A DNA stretch of 64,000 bases. It comes from Rutstroemia sp. NJR-2017a BVV2 (Eukaryota > Ascomycota > Leotiomycetes > Helotiales > Rutstroemiaceae). Below are positions 22,836-34,103 of the stretch, one piece after another. The notes beneath the pieces were generated by a model, which was given only the letters and a program-made list of their open reading frames with translations, ran no database searches and had not been told where the DNA came from. Each line of letters starts with the position of its first letter. The stretch's first letter is position 1. The DNA lies in NCBI GenBank assembly GCA_002946415.1, contig NJPS01000067.1:124001-188000 (forward strand), read 5' to 3'. Position numbers and translations under genes: made by a program.

Positions 22836-24182
22836 CTTGAATGGCGGTGGAGGTTGGTGGAGGAGATGAGGTGGAAAGAAAGACGATCGCTGAGGGATAC
22901 CATTTACATCTGGGAGGACGACAAGAAGTATTTATGCTCTTTGCTACTCTCTGACCACAACATCTTCACCATCCCACCTTACTTTTTGATCTTTGAATTA
23001 CCCGCGTGTCCCATCCTCTCAGCTGTCCCTCCACTTTCCACAAACTCTAACAGCAATTTGAGCTTCTACTGCAATGTTTAATCCGCCGTCACTCCCGAGT
23101 TTTACTCACAACCAAACGATCAAGTTGAACAGCACCTCAACACCTAGCCCCATCAAGGCAACCACATCGGCCATTACTCTCCATCTAGGAAAGCACCGTT
23201 CCTCTCCCTCCATTCCCAAGCCCGTCCAAGACCTATTCCCGTGCGACGAAACCGGACGTGCGTCTCGTTTGAGGAAGGCATAACGACATGATTATAACAT
23301 CTCTGCAGGCTAAATACTTCCACAGTGACCTACCTTCCTCTCTTAGATCGACAAGATCGTGATACCGCACACGTTCACAGATACATGGAGCTCCTCAAAC
23401 TATATTTTCTGGGGCCGAGCCGTCCGTGTGACTGTACCTGATTCTTCCATGCCTTGAATCGAAGATTTCCCACCCCACTGTAGCAGCACTAGCCAGCACG
23501 GCAACTGTGCCGACGGTACCTTTTTCTGATCTGGCAGTTCGTTATTTGTCAAATACGACAGGAGCGGATACCATCCATACTACTGCTTACCTAGAAGGCT
23601 ATACCGACAGTACATATACATCGCAGTGCTACCTTGTAGAGAATAGCCGCCAAGAATCCGGTACCCCGCATTCCCCTCATTTGCCGAAGTTATGCTTAAC
23701 TGCATGGAGCAGGAAACATGAATATCAGCATCTGTGCTCCGGTTTCTTGGACCAATCTGCGCGTTGGTTTGGACATCGTGAAGGCTTGGAACCGAGGCAT
23801 CGATTATGATAGCTGAGATTTTTGGGCGTGGGAAAACTTGATGCTTTCGTTCGCGTTACAAAATTAGATTGAACGGATGCTATTCGCTCTAAGCATTTGA
23901 TCATGTGCATTTATGATCCTTCGTAGGGTTGATGACTGGTGAATACATGGCGACTATTGCGGGAAAGCCTGATTTCATATTTGTTTGGTTGTGTTTGTAT
24001 GTATGTACTTTTACTACTAAATTCGTGATTGCAAGTGGTGACTTATTGCCCCAGTGTACTCCAACCAATGACACCTACCAGATCTCTACACCTTATTCAC
24101 CAACATCATCTATCTTACAGCTTTCTTCCTAGCACAATTCCGCCCTCCCACACCCCTTCATCCCATATCAATATCCCCTCGC
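22836..24182. other. Spacer of 1.35 kb
   Basis: The left end is the cutinase promoter, with an ATAAATA-like box on the minus strand near 22928-22935. The rest holds only short frames (the largest about 100 codons near 23507) with no motif I recognise. No repeat or RNA was seen. Confidence 0.45.
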
Positions 24183-25539
24183 CTAAATCGTAGCATAAAC
24201 CGTTCCCGCACTCGAAAGCCCATTTCCCGCACTATTGATCAAAAACCCGGGAAACACTCCAAAATACGCATACCTCTGCACCCAGCTTTGCGCATCCAAC
24301 CACGGCAGCACCGTCTTCAAAAACTGCGCCTGCTGGTCGTCCGACCCGTAGCACTGAAACTCGGTGATCCAGATCGGCATCTTGAAGAACTCATACGCGT
24401 TCGTCACATTACTGATAAACCAATCACTGCCTAGCTGGCCGTTCGCAGGAAAGCAATCCGAGTAGTAATGGATAGCAGCGAAGTCGAAGTGGCAGGATGT
24501 GCAGTTCCCGAGGAAGTAAGACGCCCATTGCCGGGAGGAGTAGGGGCCGCCGGAGGAGTAGCTGTCGTAGTTGTTCCAGAGAACGTTGGGGGTGGATATT
24601 AGGTGAGTGGAGGCGAATGGTTGCATACCGGTGAGCCAACCGGCAGCGGCGACGGCTGGGAGGAGGTTTGCGGAGCCGGAGTACGTTAGGTCTGGCTCGT
24701 TGAACCCGAGGATGTGTTTTGTGGAGGCGGTTTGTACCGCGGTGGTCCAGGCGGGGATTTGGTCGGCACCTGGATTGCCCCAGAGCATAGGGACGCTGTG
24801 TTGGATTGTCAGTTTGGAGAATTTTCATCGAGAATGAAAAGGAGAAATTAGGGAGAAGAGCAAAAGATAGACGGTAAGTCATGGTCACATACAACTCGAA
24901 GCTGGAATCCAACCCGTAACTCGGGTACCCCCAATCATAACCCCAAGACACCTTAGAATTGCCTTTGAGCATGTTTGCATACACTGCATTGCCAGACGGG
25001 TTATTGTTGTTATACCCTAGACCACGCTTCCCAGTCCCAGCCGGCGGCGAGGTAGTCGAGCCTCCGTATGAGAACGCCGTGAGACGATTCGGTCCACCGC
25101 ATGTTTCGGCGCTGTTACCTTTACACGCCATGTTGCAGCCAGCGTTGCCATCCGAGGCGGGTCCGCCACCGTTAGTGAACGTGTTGCCGCACCCTGTTTG
25201 TGGGTTAGTTGACGATCAACATTATGAGATGGGAGAGAATGAAGTTTGATAAGATGGGAGAAACGTACAGCATTCTCCTGCGTACTCTGTTCCAGCGAGA
25301 GTAAAGCCTGCGGCTTGACACGCAGCTTGGCACAACTCGTTAGTCATGGCATTTGTGCCGCCCAGTACAGCCGCCGTGTTAGGCAATGTACGGCCGCCCA
25401 CGTTGTCGGCGTAGCAGCCGACGGAAGTCCAGGTAGCTCTCTTCGTAAGAGCTGCCTCATCTTGGAGATTGATAGCGAGGCACGTCACTCGAACAGTGAG
25501 AGCGGAAAGGAAGAACAGGCTAGTCTGCCAGAAATGCAT
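24183..25539 (-). CDS. Secreted WSC-domain GH128 beta-1,3-glucanase-like protein, 394 aa, three exons
   Basis: Exons are 25539-25269, 25193-24893 and 24795-24183; introns are GTACGT...CAG and GTATGT...CAG, and both junctions restore family motifs (GEC-W-CGN and FE-F-VPMLWG). After the signal peptide comes a WSC domain (about residues 36-120: SVGCYADN, CQAACQAAGF, CWCGNTF, MACKGNSAETCGG), which binds wall glycans. A short linker leads to a GH128 catalytic barrel: WGYDWG, VPMLWG, GFNEPD with the likely acid/base Glu, and WITEFQ with the likely nucleophile Glu. GH128 enzymes cut beta-1,3-glucan; the fungal Asl-type members are wall-associated. The probable role is wall remodelling of the fungus itself. 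Confidence 0.92.
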
Positions 25540-27771
25540 GGTGAGCGCTCTGCGATGTGTTCTGGGGTTGGTTCAAGACAGGTAGAAAGACTGCATGCTC
25601 TTCTGTTTTTGTGCTAACAGGAATGGAGTTTTGAAAAGTCTCAGGTTGAAGTGGAGGTTGTACTCACATTTATGTTCCTCTCGCCCTGCCGGTTAGTTAC
25701 AGGAATATCAAGCCGATTTCAAATAGTGAATTGTCGGCTGCAATTCACTCCAATCAACGAAACATAATCGGCGTGGGATTGTCAGGCAGTCGGAGCTATT
25801 CTTCCAGTATAGTGAACCGAATCTATCACGAGCCCCAGCCAGATTCACTACGAGTCGGCAGCTCGATTCCTCAGACGCCAGTTTCTAGACGAGATCGGAA
25901 GTGGGCTCCCCTGCGCTTTGGTAAGGACACATCGTGAGAAAGGTGCTTTCACCGTCGTGAACGCGAATGTGGTCAGACGAACACAATATTCCCATGCTGA
26001 CGAGTGCAAAAGTAGCATTTTGGAATCGCTCAATGCAAGTTCAGCAGTAGTGCGGTAAGAAATTGCAATTTGTGTTGCGGTCTCGCATCGGCTGGACCAC
26101 AATTCATGAAATCTCACTCACGCCGTGAGCAGCCTGAATAAGTTCCCGAAGCCAAACCTCTACTAACAGACAAGTACCGTCGCCAACTAGCTGTGACTGG
26201 TCATCTTCCCCATGAGAGGATTAAGGTTAAACGGATTCCCACCATTCATATCGAGGAACTAACATGTGTACCGATGAAGATCTCCGAGCTACCGAGACCA
26301 CATGAATACAAGATGAAATGTTGTCAAATCTGCACCCCGCAATTCCGACAAAAGAATATCACCTGCACAACTTGTGCGGCCGACATACGGCCGGGAAAAG
26401 GCCGTACCAAGAACCAAGAACTAACGGGAGCCAACAAGTAACAATAATGTGAATTTTGGTGTGTTGCTACACGGACGAGAGAACAAGAAGCCAGACGGGG
26501 TACAGCCAATAGCCCCTAGTTTCAGACGAAATTGATTGAATACCGAATTGCATTACCCCAGATTTTGTGACGTTGAACAGCATGTCCTGACAATCTCTGT
26601 ATCCCCCACGGTCTTTTGACCACGTGGAGCCATGCATTGCATACCACAAATGACGCTCGAGACCATAGGAGATGCTCAGTGGCACACACTCCCATAGTTT
26701 TAAATATATGATGTTCCACACTTTTCGAAAGTGACGGCCATCTACGCCTCGTCGACTTTCCAAACCACCTAGAGTAGGACCGACTAACGTCATCGAAGCA
26801 GTAGCTATGATGGCGTGGCATAGTTCAAGGTGTATATTTGTGCATGAGACATTGGTATCGGGTAGCCATACTGTGGGAGTTACAAGGGGTCGACTCGGGA
26901 CAAGTTAAGCAAATTTTGCACACTGGTGGTTGTAACGTGAGATTATCAAGTTTTGGAAAAAAAAGAAAAAAGAAAAAAAAGAGAATAGAAGAGGCTCGTT
27001 TTCGAGTTATGATATGCAAATTCAGCTGTCGTATGCACTCTTTCAAAGCGACAACATGAGGCTGATGAGCTGCGTTCATTGGTCTCATCAATATGTTAGT
27101 TTTCGACATCAGTAGTACGCAGTGGAATCAATGTTGCCAATAGTAGCATCCAAGAGTGTTGGAAGGATGGATTAGATGATACAGAATAAGAATAAAACTT
27201 CAAGGGGGAGGGAGGTTGAGAGAGGGTGAGGGGGGTTGAGGTGAACCTAGTGGTCATCCCAGAATTGATAGTATCAATTCAAAAAAAAACATGCCTAAAG
27301 AAGATATCAGGATCCAAAATCCAAATGTCCAAACGCCCGACCCATCAGATAGTTCGGGAATCACAATACTCTACTTTTCAGTACCATGACCAACCGAAAC
27401 AGGTGCTGCCAAAATGAGCACATCTGCATCGGAAAGTCTCTAGAGAGAATTGCGGGCAGTTACAGAAGGCCGCGAAAGTCACCAATACAACTCGTACCAC
27501 GTAGATCTACAGGCAAAAACCCTGGACCTAATATTACACATGGAGATCGACCTCGACTTTGTGATACAACCATACAGCATTGAAAGGAAGACGCCACCAG
27601 GCTACGGCAGAACTGGCGGTAAAGACAACAAGGCTGCAATGACTTCGTGTAGAATATCGAACACAGTGCATAGTAGAGAATACAGGCGTGCAAAAGTGGC
27701 CAGCGCTCGGTGAAACAGAATTAAACATAACTCAAAATTCCCCAAGAAGGGAATAGACAGGAATAGACCGA
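25540..27771. other. Gene-poor spacer of 2.2 kb
   Basis: The left end is the GH128 promoter. The rest shows only short frames without motifs, and a poly-purine run of mainly A at about 26956-26983. One frame at 27450-27713 reads smoothly for 87 codons (EIDLDFVIQPYSIERK) but has no partner exon or known motif, so it is not called. Confidence 0.45.
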
Positions 27772-27966
27772 GAAGGATACAAGAGAAGGATACAAGAGAA
27801 GGATACAAGAGAAGGATACAAGAGAAGGATACAAGAGAAGGATACAAGAGAAGGATACAAGAGAAGGATACAAGAGAAGGATACAAGAGAAGGATACAAG
27901 AGAAGGATACAAGAGAAGGATACAAGAGAAGGATACAAGAGAAGGATACAAGAGAAGGATACAAGA
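27772..27966. repeat. Perfect 13-bp minisatellite, 15 copies
   Basis: The unit gaaggatacaaga repeats 15 times without a single difference over exactly 195 bp. Because 13 is not a multiple of three and the unit has no stop on the minus strand, all three minus frames are open across it and encode the same 13-residue repeat (SFSCILLLYPSLV). The resulting overlapping frames at 27602-28037 are artefacts of the array. Perfect identity suggests recent expansion or ongoing slippage. Confidence 0.97.
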
Positions 27967-28860
27967 AAAGGAAGATGAATGAGTCGAAAACAAGTGGAAT
28001 ATATGTTCGGCCAATCAATCAAGCATACAGAGGGCATTGTGATCTCGGAAAGACCACTCAGTGGTCTGAAAGAATGTGCGAGTAGAGCCCTGCCATGAGG
28101 TCATCCTAATCCAAACAGCAAGGGACTTCAGCAACTTCTTCCCAACAGCCATTTTTGTGGATGACTTGCTCCAACACCATCAGTAGTAGTCGTAAATATC
28201 ATGTAGCTGATGAAAGAAAACATCGTGCCAAGCACTCACCTATAGTCCCAATCAATGCCAGCCAGGTCTATTACTCAATTAGGCTTTCAACCCCGGACAT
28301 GCTCCCATCGTTCCATCATACCTTGATGCTATTCAAATGTGGCAATCGGGAGCAGATCAGCCAACCAAAAATAGGTCTGAGGCTCAACTGGACGTCCGCC
28401 GTAATCATCCAACATCCACCCCCAAACAACCGCCCACCACGCTGCAACCAACAGTTAACCTTAAACAATCAAGCAAAAACTCAAAAAACAAACAAGCAGC
28501 CAAACCACATAGAACCCATACACCCTACCACTACAGTCATCATCGCGGTTGCGGTTGCGGCTGCGGCTGCGCCAGGTAAAGGAGCAAAATAACATCAGGC
28601 TGCCATAATCGGCGTCTCCACCACTCACTCTCGTCCTTGGCCGAGAGTTAAAAAAAGGTTTTGGGGTTGGAGTTGGATGGATTCGGTCGCGCGGTTCTTT
28701 AAGGTTACAGCGGGGCGGAAGGAATGGACTTTGCGAATTCTGTAGCCTTGCGGTTGGCCTTGGGAAGGTTGGTTCGCTGCGCGGTCGCTTGCTTGTATAG
28801 GTAAGTATACTTCGTTCTGGAAAGGTGGCTGTCGGTACCATGCGCGTGGTATTGTTGTAT
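27967..28860. other. Spacer between two tandem arrays
   Basis: It contains a C/A-rich stretch (about 28400-28520) and a short GGTTGC-type run (28548-28572). The plus frame at 28155-28592 is low in complexity at its end (VAVAAAAAP) and unsupported. No gene is called. Confidence 0.45.
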
Positions 28861-28930
28861 GTGCTGTGTGCTGTGTGCTGTGTGCTGTGTGCTGTGTGCT
28901 GTGTGCTGTGTGCTGTGTGCTGTGTGCTGT
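28861..28930. repeat. Perfect 7-bp tandem array, 10 copies
   Basis: The unit gtgctgt repeats ten times exactly over 70 bp, followed by one decayed unit (atgatgt). On the minus strand it reads as HSTQHTA-type repeats in every frame, which creates spurious long frames at 28461-29252. Confidence 0.95.
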
Positions 28931-30009
28931 ATGATGTGATATGCTGTGTGTTTGTGTGGAGTTGCCTTTGTAGGCATCTGTATTCCTGAAACTCGGAGAA
29001 TTTCGTACAAGTACAGTGGGCGCACAGGTACCTCGTCCTGGGTAAAGCTAACCTTGCATTAGGCGGCCTCGAAAAGGCCGCGAGATGTAAAAATACATTG
29101 GATGGACTTAGATGACTAGAGGCTACACGACGGTTGTCGCTGTCAGTCTTACGATTAAACACGCGTCGTATGTATACAGTAATAGAAACCGAATGCGATG
29201 ACATTGTGTGAGTCGGTGTGAGTTGTGACCTTACTGTATCCAACCACATCATTTACATACTTCGTACAAACGCGAATATCGGTTTCGGTGCAGTGTGCGG
29301 CATGCAGACAGTTCCAGTCCCCGAAATAGCGGCAGTTGTTTACCCTTCAACCTCGTCGAATAGTGCCTATTTAAGCCAACACCTTATCCTCACTGAGGTT
29401 GCGTCTCATCGAGCCCTTCGGTCCATCCTCCTCCGTTCTCCACAATGTCTATCCATAATCCATACGGTGACCACATGCAAAATCACCAAGAGCAAGTCGT
29501 GGGGTGAAGGAGGAACTGCCGTATGTGGGTGGCACTTTGCTCTCGCTCCGTTCAGAATTAACCGCGCGCTCTCGCGTTGTCTTTCTCATTGGGTATGCGT
29601 GTCGTGTGTTAAGCATCTTTAAGTTGTATCGCGTAAGAATGTTAATTTATTCCGTCGGGATTGATGCTTAAAAAATCTGAATGAATAGCTTACTGCCTAA
29701 ATCCTATTCGCTCCTTCCATGGTCTGTTTTTCGTACAGTACATTAAGCATAGAAATTAGTAAGTAAGATCTTACACTGCTTACAGGGAATGCAAGCCTTG
29801 ACTGATAAGGTTCGATTGTGAAGACCTTGGTTGGGTCTTGACTGCTTTCTGTCCAGTTGCGTGTATGTATTGGTGTACATATATATATATGATGCGGGGT
29901 AGTTCTCGAAGTCATATATGCGTATAAGGTCAAACGAGCAGTTTAGTATTTCTCCATCGTTTTTTCATATCTCTATCGGTGTTTAATCGTACAGAAAGTC
30001 AACAGCAAA
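28931..30009. other. Spacer of 1.1 kb
   Basis: No convincing gene. The right end contains an AT-rich run (acatatatatatatgatg near 29878-29894) and the leader of the following plus-strand gene. Confidence 0.45.
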
Positions 30010-30822
30010 ATGGCAGCCGAGAGATTAGTTCATGTCTTTGAGATTTGGACTGGATATGGTGATACAGGGGTTATTCAGGAGGGAGTTCTCGCCGTACCTT
30101 TACCTCGACAGTCATCACGGGCATCGTCATTAGACACAGCATCTTCCTCGTTAGAAACAGTATCTTCCTCGTTAGCAACAACTCCCATAGAAGAACTTCT
30201 CCCATCTATCCACTACTTCCACACAACCTACACCACCTCCATCCAGCAATCCACCTCTAGCACACAACCAAAAACATCCAAAATCGACGGCCGCTCCGTA
30301 TGGCAAGGCACCATCCTCGCCTCATCTCTCCCCCAATACCTCCAGATATGCTCTACAGTCAAAGCACGCCACAACAGCGAGGAAGAAAAGAAATCACTAA
30401 AGAAGTCAGCTGAATGGACGAAGATGTGTTTTCTTGATATAGCAAAATCCGGTTTGTGGGTTGACTCGGTAGTATCGCGAATGCGGGAAAACAGAGAGGA
30501 GGAAAGACAGGTCAGACGGGTAAATCGTGTGTTAGGGCGCGATGAGATGATGTTGAGACGGTTGAGGAGGAGAATGGAAAGAGGGGTTGGAAGGAGAGGG
30601 AGGGAAAGCAGGAGGCGAAGTGTGGGGAGGAGAGTCGAAGGGCAGAGAATGGTTTTGCGTTCAAGGACGGAGCGGGGAGAAGGGTTGAGGATAGGGAGGG
30701 CTCCGGCTCCGAAGGTATGTTGCGGTTGTCCTGGATATAAGAACTGAATAGTGTGCTGATAATTGTGATAGGCGATCGCGAATATGTGGAATCAAATCGC
30801 CCAGGAAATCCACGATAAGTGA
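30010..30822 (+). CDS. Unknown basic protein, 251 aa, two exons
   Basis: Exon 1 is 30010-30714 and exon 2 is 30772-30822. The intron has donor GTATGT, branch GCTGAT and acceptor TAG at a phase-0 junction, replacing a short read-through tail with AIANMWNQIAQEIHDK. The start has a good context (gcaaaATGG). The N-terminus (VHVFEIWTGYGDTGVIQEG) looks folded. Residues ~35-60 are Ser-rich, and the C-terminal third is very Arg-rich (LRRLRRRMERGVGRRGRESR) and probably binds nucleic acid or acidic partners. No domain is recognised. Purine-skewed composition from about 30480 to 30710 explains the Arg/Glu/Gly bias. Confidence 0.6.
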
Positions 30823-31923
30823 AACGGGAACAAGTTCATATGGGAGCAGGATTTCGGGGAGTTGTAGTCGATTCGATGAAGTTGTAGAAGTTCTGGCACG
30901 CAGTATGGAGACTGTGGCCTGGCGGTGATAAAAGTAGTGATTGATCAAGCAGATAATCGCGAAGACACCACAACGGGACTTCATCAAGTTCCTCATACAC
31001 TTCGATGCAAGGAAAAAGACGTATAGTACCTCTGAAATAGTGATAGAACTGCGAGAGGAAGGGTAGCGTTGAGCCGAGTCTTCCACTTATGGGACGCACT
31101 CGTTGTATCACTAGACACGCTCCAAAATCAATGAATGAGAATTATGTAAAAAATCAATACATGATGGAAATGATGATCTAGAGCAGAACATACCTTCATA
31201 GCCAGTGAGATACCTCTACCACACGTTGAATCTCAGAATCAACCCATTCCATATCTCTTTAACAAGAAGAGCGCACAAGATTCAAACAATTCCGTCAACT
31301 GGCCTGATACCACTCTCACCAATTCCATCATGCTACACGGGTAACTGTTGTGTAACTAGGAGAACCAAGCCACATTGGTCCGCAAACTACCCGCATCAGT
31401 TCCACAACTCTACCAAGCAGCCCCGCAGTCATCCACCAACACAGCTCGAAGCGATGAAGGCGCTCACAGCGATAAAGATGGTACTAGAAATCTTCTATGC
31501 CTCCACTCTGTATGAGATTGAGATTCGTGTTGGTCCCCGGCCAGGACGCCGTTCAGACTTTTGAGGAACACCATGAAGATCTCGATCATAGACTAGCATA
31601 ATGGGGTTGTCGAGTATGGGTTGAGACATACACCCATCCCATCGCATGTATTTGTACGGCTCCACGGATAGGCGATTATCTTCCCCGAAGCCTTAAAAAG
31701 GCAGCACGATTCGTTGTCTTGGCGAAAACAACCACCGACTTAGAGGGCCGTGAGGGCTTTCTGGTCGGCGTTCTTTGCTCACTTCGGGTGTTGTATACAC
31801 GATACCCGAAACTTGATGTTCGTAGCAAAACATAAGAGAAAAGTGTAAAACCACCCGAATAGAAGAAAAGCGAGTACTCTTTGTATTTACCGGTCAGTAA
31901 ATTGTAAAAAAGACAAAAGTAAT
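30823..31923. other. Spacer of 1.1 kb before the tRNA
   Basis: No convincing gene. The plus frame at 31205-31564 (119 codons) has no motif, and its splice context gives no continuation. The region ends with a T/A-rich stretch downstream of the tRNA 3' end: acaattta at about 31904-31911 and a short A run (revcomp T run) at 31906-31918, which could serve as the Pol III terminator. Confidence 0.45.
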
Positions 31924-32025
31924 TGGACACTGGGGGAATTGAACCCCCGACCCCTCACAAGCTAGTCATTTGTGAAATCACTGTTGACATGCGAAGCGAG
32001 TATCATACCCCTAGACCAAGCGCCC
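31924..32025 (-). tRNA. tRNA-Ala(CGC) with a ~30-nt intron
   Basis: Read on the minus strand, the acceptor arms GGGCGCT and AGTGTCC pair (with G3-U70) and are followed by A73. An A-box (TGGTCTAGGGG), a T-arm of five G-C pairs around TTCAATT and a B-box GGTTCAATTCC are present. The anticodon stem CTCGC pairs with GTGAG after removal of an intron of about 30 nt located one base 3' of the anticodon, the standard position. The loop then reads TT-CGC-A...T, giving anticodon CGC (Ala). G3-U70 and A73 are the alanine identity elements, which supports the call, although the body resembles fungal tRNA-Pro. The exact intron ends may shift by one base. Confidence 0.85.
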
Positions 32026-32288
32026 GATTATGCAAGAAGAGCTCTTATTTAACAATATATCCTGTGAACTGTTCTGTGGCGATTAGACCTCGATTACTTG
32101 TGGCCTGTGCACTCTGATTCTCCAAGTCGTCTTTATCTTAGCGTCCTTTATCAAGCTCATCCCCTGTACAGAAGTATCTTAGAAGAAATTCTTACCGTCT
32201 CTTATTAAATTTTCCCTCTGGAAGCAGCTTGCCCAAAGCTGCAACATCTGTAAATGCGCATTTCAATTCCATTTTCGCCATTGTAGAT

Positions 32289-34103
32289 ATGTCCTCAGAT
32301 CCTGAATTCACAAGGCTACACATCACCCCTCTTAATCCCAACCTCCTCAGCACAATAATCCCTCCATCGATTCTCCCCAATGCGCGGAACATCTCCTACC
32401 ACACTATCGAGAACTTCCCCGAAAAAGCGTACGGATTCGTCGATCTTCCAACCATGGACGCCGATAAGCTAAAGAAAAAGCTCAACGGCTCAATTCTAAA
32501 AGGCACAAAAATCCGCATCGAAAAAGCCCGTCCGGCGGTCGATTTAACTCCCGTCGCAGAACCAGACGAACCAGCGAAACCGCAAAAAGAACGCAAAGAT
32601 CCAAGCAAGAAGCGCAAGAGAGGGGAGGAAACTATACCCGCGGTGGAATTGACAGATAGGAAGGTCAAGAGAGGATGGACGACGCCTGCTGCGACAATTG
32701 GGAAGATGAAGAGGGAACAGAAGGAGCTGAAGAAGGTGGTGAAGTCGAAGTTTACGACGACCGAGGAGTGCTTGTTTAAGACGGTGTTGCCGCCGAATGT
32801 AGCGGCGAATGCGAAGGGGATAGAGGCGGTGAAGACGAATCAGAAGAGTAAAAAGGGCAAGGATGCAGTGGTGCATGAGTTTGCGAAAAGCACCAAGTTC
32901 GCGACGTTTTTGCGGACTAGTGGTGGTGCGGGTGGGGGAAAGGGGAAGAGTGTGAAGGAATTTGTGGATGGGAAGGGGTGGGTGGATGAGGATGGAAATG
33001 TGGTCGAGGAGGTCAAGCCGAAGGAGAAGAAGAGCCACGAAGCACCGAAGAAAGTAGTGAAAAATGATAGCGACGCGGTAGAGAAGGAGAGTTCTTCAGA
33101 GTCCGAATCAGATTCAGACTCTTCAGAAGGTGAATCGGAGGACGAAACAGTTGCGCAGAAGGATAAACAAGAGACAAAGGAAAGCGCTACGGACAGCGGC
33201 TCTGAATCAGACAGCTCGTCGGAAGAAGATAGTTCGTCGGAAGGAGAGAGTTCAGATGGGGAAGAGGAGAAGGTACAAAACACAAAATTAGCAGGAACTA
33301 CAACCTCTCAGTTACCTACGAAAACTATCGAGGATGAAGATAGCTCTTCCGAAAGCGACTTAGACTCAGATGACTCGTCAAGCTCCGACTCGCATACTGT
33401 TGACGCCGCATCGGACAATTCGCCAGATGCCTCTTCCTCCGACTCTTCAGAATCCGACTCAGAATCCGAATCTGATTCTTCATCAGAAGATGAAGCCACC
33501 ATGTCCTCCCCCAGCAAGCCATCCACCGTCCAACCTGCACCAATAAACACCACCATATCCTCCCCCGAGACCTCCCGTCCCCTCTCCTCCTCCTCCCGCC
33601 TCAGCATAGTCATTCCTGACTCCGCCACCCAAGAAATCCACCCCCTCGAAGCCCTCTACAAACGTCCCAAGCCCAACACCACCACCACAACAGAAGCAAA
33701 CCCCGTCTCCTCATTCAGTTTCTTCGGTCCTGACGCCGACTCTGACATGGAAGATGCCGGTGCAGCTGACGAGCAGTACCCGCTCACACCCTTCACGAAG
33801 AAAGATATCGAGTACAGAGCCATTCGCAGCGCGGCGCCGACGCCGGATACCGCGCATGCGAGTAAGCGGTTTGTGTGGCCGACGGATGAAGATTCGCCGA
33901 GTGGGTATGGTGGGAAGGGGAAAGGGAAGGGGGGAGATGAGGGCGAGGGGGATGCGGCGAAGGGGAGTAAGGAGGCGGAAAGCGATTTCCAGAAGTGGTT
34001 TTATGAACATAGGGGGGAGTCGACGAGGGGGTGGAAGAAGAGGAGGAGGGCGGCGGCGAAGGAGGTTAGGCATAGGGAGAATAAGAAGGGGAGGAGGAGT
34101 TAG
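32289..34103 (+). CDS. Nucleolar RRM protein with SRP40-like acidic serine region, 604 aa
   Basis: Single exon. The start is the first ATG in the frame (codons upstream lack ATG), and it places an RRM-like domain at residues ~7-82: RLHITPL (strand 1), AYGFVDL (RNP-like strand), KKKLNGSILKGTKIRIEKAR (strand 4). A basic NLS-like segment (KKRKRGEE) follows, then a Lys-rich zone with GWTTPAATIGKMKREQKELKK, then about 150 residues of alternating Ser and Asp/Glu as in Srp40/Nopp140. The C-terminus (FYEHRGESTRGWKKRRR) is basic and resembles the end of Nop8/NOL8-type proteins. The likely role is ribosome biogenesis in the nucleolus, probably 60S assembly. The Nop8/NOL8 assignment is an inference from layout. 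Confidence 0.78.
   Translation: MSSDPEFTRLHITPLNPNLLSTIIPPSILPNARNISYHTIENFPEKAYGFVDLPTMDADKLKKKLNGSILKGTKIRIEKARPAVDLTPVAEPDEPAKPQKERKDPSKKRKRGEETIPAVELTDRKVKRGWTTPAATIGKMKREQKELKKVVKSKFTTTEECLFKTVLPPNVAANAKGIEAVKTNQKSKKGKDAVVHEFAKSTKFATFLRTSGGAGGGKGKSVKEFVDGKGWVDEDGNVVEEVKPKEKKSHEAPKKVVKNDSDAVEKESSSESESDSDSSEGESEDETVAQKDKQETKESATDSGSESDSSSEEDSSSEGESSDGEEEKVQNTKLAGTTTSQLPTKTIEDEDSSSESDLDSDDSSSSDSHTVDAASDNSPDASSSDSSESDSESESDSSSEDEATMSSPSKPSTVQPAPINTTISSPETSRPLSSSSRLSIVIPDSATQEIHPLEALYKRPKPNTTTTTEANPVSSFSFFGPDADSDMEDAGAADEQYPLTPFTKKDIEYRAIRSAAPTPDTAHASKRFVWPTDEDSPSGYGGKGKGKGGDEGEGDAAKGSKEAESDFQKWFYEHRGESTRGWKKRRRAAAKEVRHRENKKGRRS

Noticed and set aside
26956..26983. A-rich run as possible retroelement poly(A) tail
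   Set aside because: No upstream reverse-transcriptase-like sequence or target-site duplication was seen; a plain homopurine run is the simpler reading.
27772..27966. CRISPR array
   Set aside because: Units are head-to-tail without spacers, and the genome is fungal.
27602..28037. Three overlapping minus-strand frames with 13-residue repeats
   Set aside because: The 13-bp array has no stops on that strand in any frame, so all three frames open automatically; they are artefacts of the satellite.
28461..29252. 263-codon minus-strand open frame
   Set aside because: Its length depends on the 7-bp gtgctgt array and low-complexity sequence, which lack stops in every frame; there is no motif, and the start is not a convincing ATG context.
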